Below are positions 59,752-64,000 of a DNA stretch of 64,000 nucleotides, in pieces (the stretch's first letter is position 1; each line of letters opens with the position of its first letter). A model generated the notes under the pieces. The model did no database searches. It saw only the letters and a program-made list of their open reading frames with translations, and was not told the DNA's origin. This DNA is from Spartinivicinus marinus (lineage in GTDB: Bacteria > Pseudomonadota > Gammaproteobacteria > Pseudomonadales > Zooshikellaceae). The stretch covers positions 4,670,501-4,734,500 of the forward strand of contig NZ_JAPJZK010000001.1 in assembly GCF_026309355.1 (NCBI RefSeq), given 5' to 3'. A program made the position numbers and the translations under genes.

Positions 59752-60126
59752 TCACTGTTTGGCCCCATTCAGCCGATAGTAACAGCGAATATACATCATC
59801 GCGGTTATAAACAAGCTTATACAAAGGCTTAGTTTGATCCAGCCATATAACTCACTTGGCGATTCATAGGTGTTGAGAACCGCAGAGGTAAAATACAGCA
59901 AAATAATAAAACACAACCAAGCAAAACTTCTTGGATTGCCTTTTAGTATCCCTGGTATGGTGATAGCAATCGGCACAATTTGCACCAGCCAGATAATGTA
60001 AGGTCGGTCCACGCTAGGGGGGTTAATCACAAAAATCCAGAGCGTTAAAGTGGCTAACAATAACGTAAGCAAAAGTACGTTAATTTGATAAAGCCGACTA
60101 ACAGTAGGGTGGTTAAATTCAGGCAT
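59752..60126 (-). CDS. DUF2069 membrane protein
   Basis: 124 residues with four hydrophobic helices (about 12-32, 43-60, 66-83, 95-115). The pattern YIIWLVQIVPIAITIPGILKGNPRSFAWLCFIILLYFTSAV is diagnostic of DUF2069, a small conserved gammaproteobacterial inner-membrane family of unknown function. It follows wrbA in the same direction (40 bp), as in Pseudomonas-type genomes. Confidence 0.9.
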   Translation of the reverse strand: MPEFNHPTVSRLYQINVLLLTLLLATLTLWIFVINPPSVDRPYIIWLVQIVPIAITIPGILKGNPRSFAWLCFIILLYFTSAVLNTYESPSELYGWIKLSLCISLFITAMMYIRCYYRLNGAKQ

Positions 60127-60165
60127 ATAAAATACTAACTAAATAAAAGCAGCTTAAGTAGGCTG

Positions 60166-61142
<977 letters not shown>

Positions 61143-61222
61143 AGGGGCTGTTACCTTAGGTTCTATCGATGTAATGGCTGGAGATGTACTTGGTGGGGGA
61201 TTATATCAAATGGGGGAGAACA

Positions 61223-62485
61223 ATGAATAAGGGGTGGATAACGGTTAAGCGCTTATTGATTCATATTGGTCAACGATTTGCTGCCGATGGCTGCTTAAAC
61301 AGTGCAGCAGCATTGACCTATACCACCCTGTTTGCTGTGGTTCCCTTGATGACGGTTACTTATAGCATGTTTGCTGCAATCCCTGCTTTTCAGGATGTTG
61401 GGGGGCAAATTCAGTCATTTATCTTCAGTAATTTTTTGCCTAATACCGGTGATAAAGTACAACAGTACCTGATGCAGTTTTCTGAGCAGGCTAGAAGCTT
61501 AACAGTCGTGGGTGTGATTTTTTTGATAATCACTGCATTTATGATGCTCAGGACCATTGAAGGGGCGCTAAATGCGATTTGGCATGTAAGACAAAGCCGA
61601 AGAGGTATGGCAAGCTTTTTATTGTACTGGGCCATTTTAAGTTTAGGGCCAATACTCTTGGGTGCCGGTTTTATTCTCAGTTCTTATTTAACCTCGTTAA
61701 AATTATTTAGTGATGCTACCTCCCTGCTGGGCGGCGAGCAAATTATCTTACGGGTAGTACCTTTGTTATTAAGCACGGCTGCTTTCTGTTTGATTTATAT
61801 GGCAGTGCCTAATCGCCCAGTCAGATTTAAGCACGCCTTAATTGGTAGCGCTATTGTTGCATTACTGTTTGAGGTAGCAAAACAAGGGTTTGCCTACTTT
61901 GTTACATTAACACCGACTTATCAACTTATTTATGGTGCCTTTGCTGCTGTGCCAATTTTTCTATTATGGATTTACTTATCCTGGGTTATTGTATTGTTAG
62001 GCGCGGAGCTGATTCGTGCCTTAGGAGTGTTGGAGGAAGTTACCCGGCAACAGCCTATACCTAAAACTGTTGGGATGTTAATGGTGTTAGCTACATTTTG
62101 GCAGCAGTTTCAGCATGGAAAACCTACTGAGTTAAAGGATGTACGAACAATGGGGTGGGGAATGGCACTAGAAGACTGGGAGCAATACACCAACTATTTA
62201 TTGACTCAAGGGATTGTCACTAAAAATGAAGAGAATGAACTGATATTGGCTCGCGACTTAGCTGAAGTACCACTTTGGCCGTTTATTCAAGGACTACCAT
62301 GGCCACTACCTAGCAGTGAAGAGTTAGCTTTACTTAAGCCTGGTCAGCTGCCTCCCTGGGCCAAGCAGTTAGTTGAAAAACTGAATAGTACTAACCAGGC
62401 AGCGGCTAAACAGCTATCTGGTAATGTCGTCTCATTAATTGCTCAGCAAGGTGATAATAAGCCTGTTAAGCTGCAAAAGCCTTAA
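61223..62485 (+). CDS. YihY/BrkB-family inner-membrane protein
   Basis: 420 residues from ATG 61223, with GGGGGAG before it; an upstream start at 61184 is less likely. Six hydrophobic segments lie in the first 280 residues. Family blocks: GCLNSAAALTYTTLFAVVPLMTVTYS, LRTIEGALNAIWHVRQSRRG, TPTYQLIYGAFAAVPIFLLWIYLSWVIVLLGAEL. A long cytoplasmic C-terminal extension of about 140 residues follows. Formerly called ribonuclease BN; function unproven. It overlaps the facing gene at the 3' end by 20 bp. Confidence 0.93.
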   Translation: MNKGWITVKRLLIHIGQRFAADGCLNSAAALTYTTLFAVVPLMTVTYSMFAAIPAFQDVGGQIQSFIFSNFLPNTGDKVQQYLMQFSEQARSLTVVGVIFLIITAFMMLRTIEGALNAIWHVRQSRRGMASFLLYWAILSLGPILLGAGFILSSYLTSLKLFSDATSLLGGEQIILRVVPLLLSTAAFCLIYMAVPNRPVRFKHALIGSAIVALLFEVAKQGFAYFVTLTPTYQLIYGAFAAVPIFLLWIYLSWVIVLLGAELIRALGVLEEVTRQQPIPKTVGMLMVLATFWQQFQHGKPTELKDVRTMGWGMALEDWEQYTNYLLTQGIVTKNEENELILARDLAEVPLWPFIQGLPWPLPSSEELALLKPGQLPPWAKQLVEKLNSTNQAAAKQLSGNVVSLIAQQGDNKPVKLQKP

Positions 62486-64000
62486 AAGAATATTGTTCAA
62501 CAAGAGGAGTATGGTTTAGCAGATGATTGGTTTGAATTTCATAACCTTTTTGTTTTTGTGGTACTACCAGCTTAAGTTCTCTACCCAGGGCTAGGCTACC
62601 TGCTGAAGCAAGCAATGAATGTTGTTGCTTGCCATCATTCTCCTGATTGGTCAGCATTAAACCGGCTAACGTTTGCTTTTTAGACAGCTTTTGAATGGGG
62701 TGTAAGGTTACAGGGCGAACATGCCCTTTTAAATACTGAATACCCACTAAGCTGCTACCTGTCTGGGGCAACTGCTGTTGCCAACGCACAAACCCTAATA
62801 GCCAGCGAGGGTGAGATTGTTTGTCACTGCGCATGGCAATGATTTGGCCATTGTAAAATTCACTCATTAACGCCTGGTTTATTTTTAAACAATAACCCCC
62901 GGGGCTCTCATTCACCATTTTTCCTGTAGCGCGATGTTGGCCGCTGGTCTGAATGGGTAGGTTGTCACTTGGAATTAATATCTCGTGAATTGTATCTACA
63001 CCCCAGGCCACTGCAGTAAACGAGTCACAAGGTAGCCTAAGTCCTTGGCGATGTTTCAAATGTTGCCACTGACGCTCGATGACCATTAATAACTCAATGG
63101 CTCGTTTGTTGTTATTGCTGTTAGGGATGCCAATTTCAGCAGGCCGGTGGCCACCCCGTAAGGTATTGATATGCTGTTCGATGAGAGCGATAAGCCGATC
63201 GGGTGTGAGATAACGAAAGCTGTGCTGGTCGGGCTGTGGGGGAGCAAAAATCTGGTGAGGACACCGCTGACTGTCTAAATCTAATAAAAAATATTCAGAG
63301 TGATTCAGGTATTGAGGTTCATTCAGTAGCTTTACATGCTTGACCCAATGGCCTAAATAGCTATACACCTGCCAACTTTCACTAGGGCTTAGCTGATAAG
63401 GATTAGCAAGCTCTACTAACAATATTTGTTTAAAATAGTCTTCTATAGTGTTGGCTGCAGGTAAAGAAAATGCTCTGCCAATTGTTACCCGGTGCACTTG
63501 ATAACGCTCTGCGAAACTATAGAGCTGGTTTATTTCATACCAAAGGTCGTTATTTGGTAGTGTGTAATTATCATAGCACTGCATAATACTGTGGCCGAGA
63601 TAATACATCGCCATATAAATAATTTCTGCTATAGGCTTGTGGGTAAGGTCATTTCGGGCAATGGCTTCTAATAAAATGGTTTTGTAGCCGTAAGCCATTT
63701 CCTGTTTTAGCTCAGCCAGTTTGTCTTTTTCTTTGTTGGTACTATGAAGCAGTGCTTGAGGATTGCGTAAGTGATAATGCTCGTCAAGGTTGCGAAAAGC
63801 ATAGTCAAAGCATTGCATAATGCCTAAACGTTTATTGTCGTTAATTTGGGTACGATTAATGAGAGCCAATAGTGCACAGGTTTGGCGCAGGGTATACGGC
63901 ATATCCTGGATAGGTAAGTCTTTTAATTCTTGTTTGATTGCCTGTGGTGTGCAATTGATGACAATGTTTCTGGTAATTTGTTGCTTTGGAACTGATAACA
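62466..64000 (-). CDS. Large PilZ-like protein, 5' end outside the window
   Basis: An ATG exists at 63902, but the frame stays open to the right edge and the upstream 32 codons are coding-like (ending CTPQAIKQELKDLPIQD), so the gene is likely cut by the window boundary. At least 511 codons are visible. The N-terminal two thirds are helix-rich and unfamiliar. Near the C-terminus, HRATGKMVNESPGGYCLKI contains N-x-S-x-x-G as in PilZ c-di-GMP domains, though the R-x-x-x-R half is not clear. A c-di-GMP-related regulator is possible. The 3' end overlaps yihY by 20 bp. Confidence 0.7.
   Translation of the reverse strand, partial: LSVPKQQITRNIVINCTPQAIKQELKDLPIQDMPYTLRQTCALLALINRTQINDNKRLGIMQCFDYAFRNLDEHYHLRNPQALLHSTNKEKDKLAELKQEMAYGYKTILLEAIARNDLTHKPIAEIIYMAMYYLGHSIMQCYDNYTLPNNDLWYEINQLYSFAERYQVHRVTIGRAFSLPAANTIEDYFKQILLVELANPYQLSPSESWQVYSYLGHWVKHVKLLNEPQYLNHSEYFLLDLDSQRCPHQIFAPPQPDQHSFRYLTPDRLIALIEQHINTLRGGHRPAEIGIPNSNNNKRAIELLMVIERQWQHLKHRQGLRLPCDSFTAVAWGVDTIHEILIPSDNLPIQTSGQHRATGKMVNESPGGYCLKINQALMSEFYNGQIIAMRSDKQSHPRWLLGFVRWQQQLPQTGSSLVGIQYLKGHVRPVTLHPIQKLSKKQTLAGLMLTNQENDGKQQHSLLASAGSLALGRELKLVVPQKQKGYEIQTNHLLNHTPLVEQYSFKAFAA

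Overview
The window reads as chromosome of an AT-rich, free-living gammaproteobacterium. The housekeeping blocks (DUF3108-purN-purM, DUF2066-pgsA-perM-hda, wrbA-arsC-yihY) and a MotY protein, part of the sodium-type polar flagellar motor, point to a marine Oceanospirillales-like lineage such as Zooshikella or Spartinivicinus. That placement is inference. No rRNA, tRNA or CRISPR array was seen.

Layout. 1-2.2 kb: a phage tail-fibre gene and its assembly-chaperone-like partner, apparently the right-hand end of a prophage or tail module. 2.3-10.8 kb: a DUF4336 protein, a cold-shock protein, a LysR regulator, an AEC permease, an ion-transporter/universal-stress pair, a secreted oligopeptidase B and a two-motif CDGSH protein. 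10.8-13.6 kb is scarred: a PQQ-type sugar dehydrogenase gene is cut in two by an IS200/IS605-like element, a signal-peptidase N-terminal remnant follows, then an AraC/GyrI-like regulator. 14-18.5 kb: a secreted pyroglutamyl-peptidase-like protein with Ser in place of the catalytic Cys, then a LysR regulator divergent from a frameshifted DJ-1/PfpI remnant, yqhD and a GST. 18.6-26.8 kb: small membrane proteins, a thioesterase, a solute-binding protein, an AhpD-like protein, a PhnA-like zinc ribbon protein, an orphan FbpC-type ATPase, a HyuB-type hydantoinase and grxD.

27-34.7 kb is the main accessory catabolic island: two SDRs, an acyl-CoA carboxylase (beta and alpha), an acyl-CoA dehydrogenase and a BKACE-type beta-keto acid cleavage enzyme. 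The order and sequence flavour resemble the acyclic terpene (citronellol/geranyl-CoA, atu) pathway, but no atuE-type hydratase is present and a BKACE enzyme is added at the end.

34.8-41.5 kb: solute-binding proteins (one truncated), bacterioferritin and its ferredoxin bfd split apart by an IS4-family element that landed inside the bfd stop codon, then peroxiredoxin, RNase T and pyrC. 41.7-53.4 kb: motY, argG, gloA, htpX, DUF3108-purN-purM, DUF2066, pgsA-like, perM and hda. 53.4-56.7 kb: a zinc-type ABC operon (DUF2796, ATPase, permease, DUF3299) behind a strong Zur-like box. 56.9-59.7 kb: a TetR regulator with twin operators controlling itself and an sORF-ltrA-SDR unit. 59.7-64 kb: DUF2069, wrbA, arsC and yihY, then a large PilZ-like protein that runs off the right edge.

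Product names come from recognised motifs and family resemblance read by eye; no database search was run.
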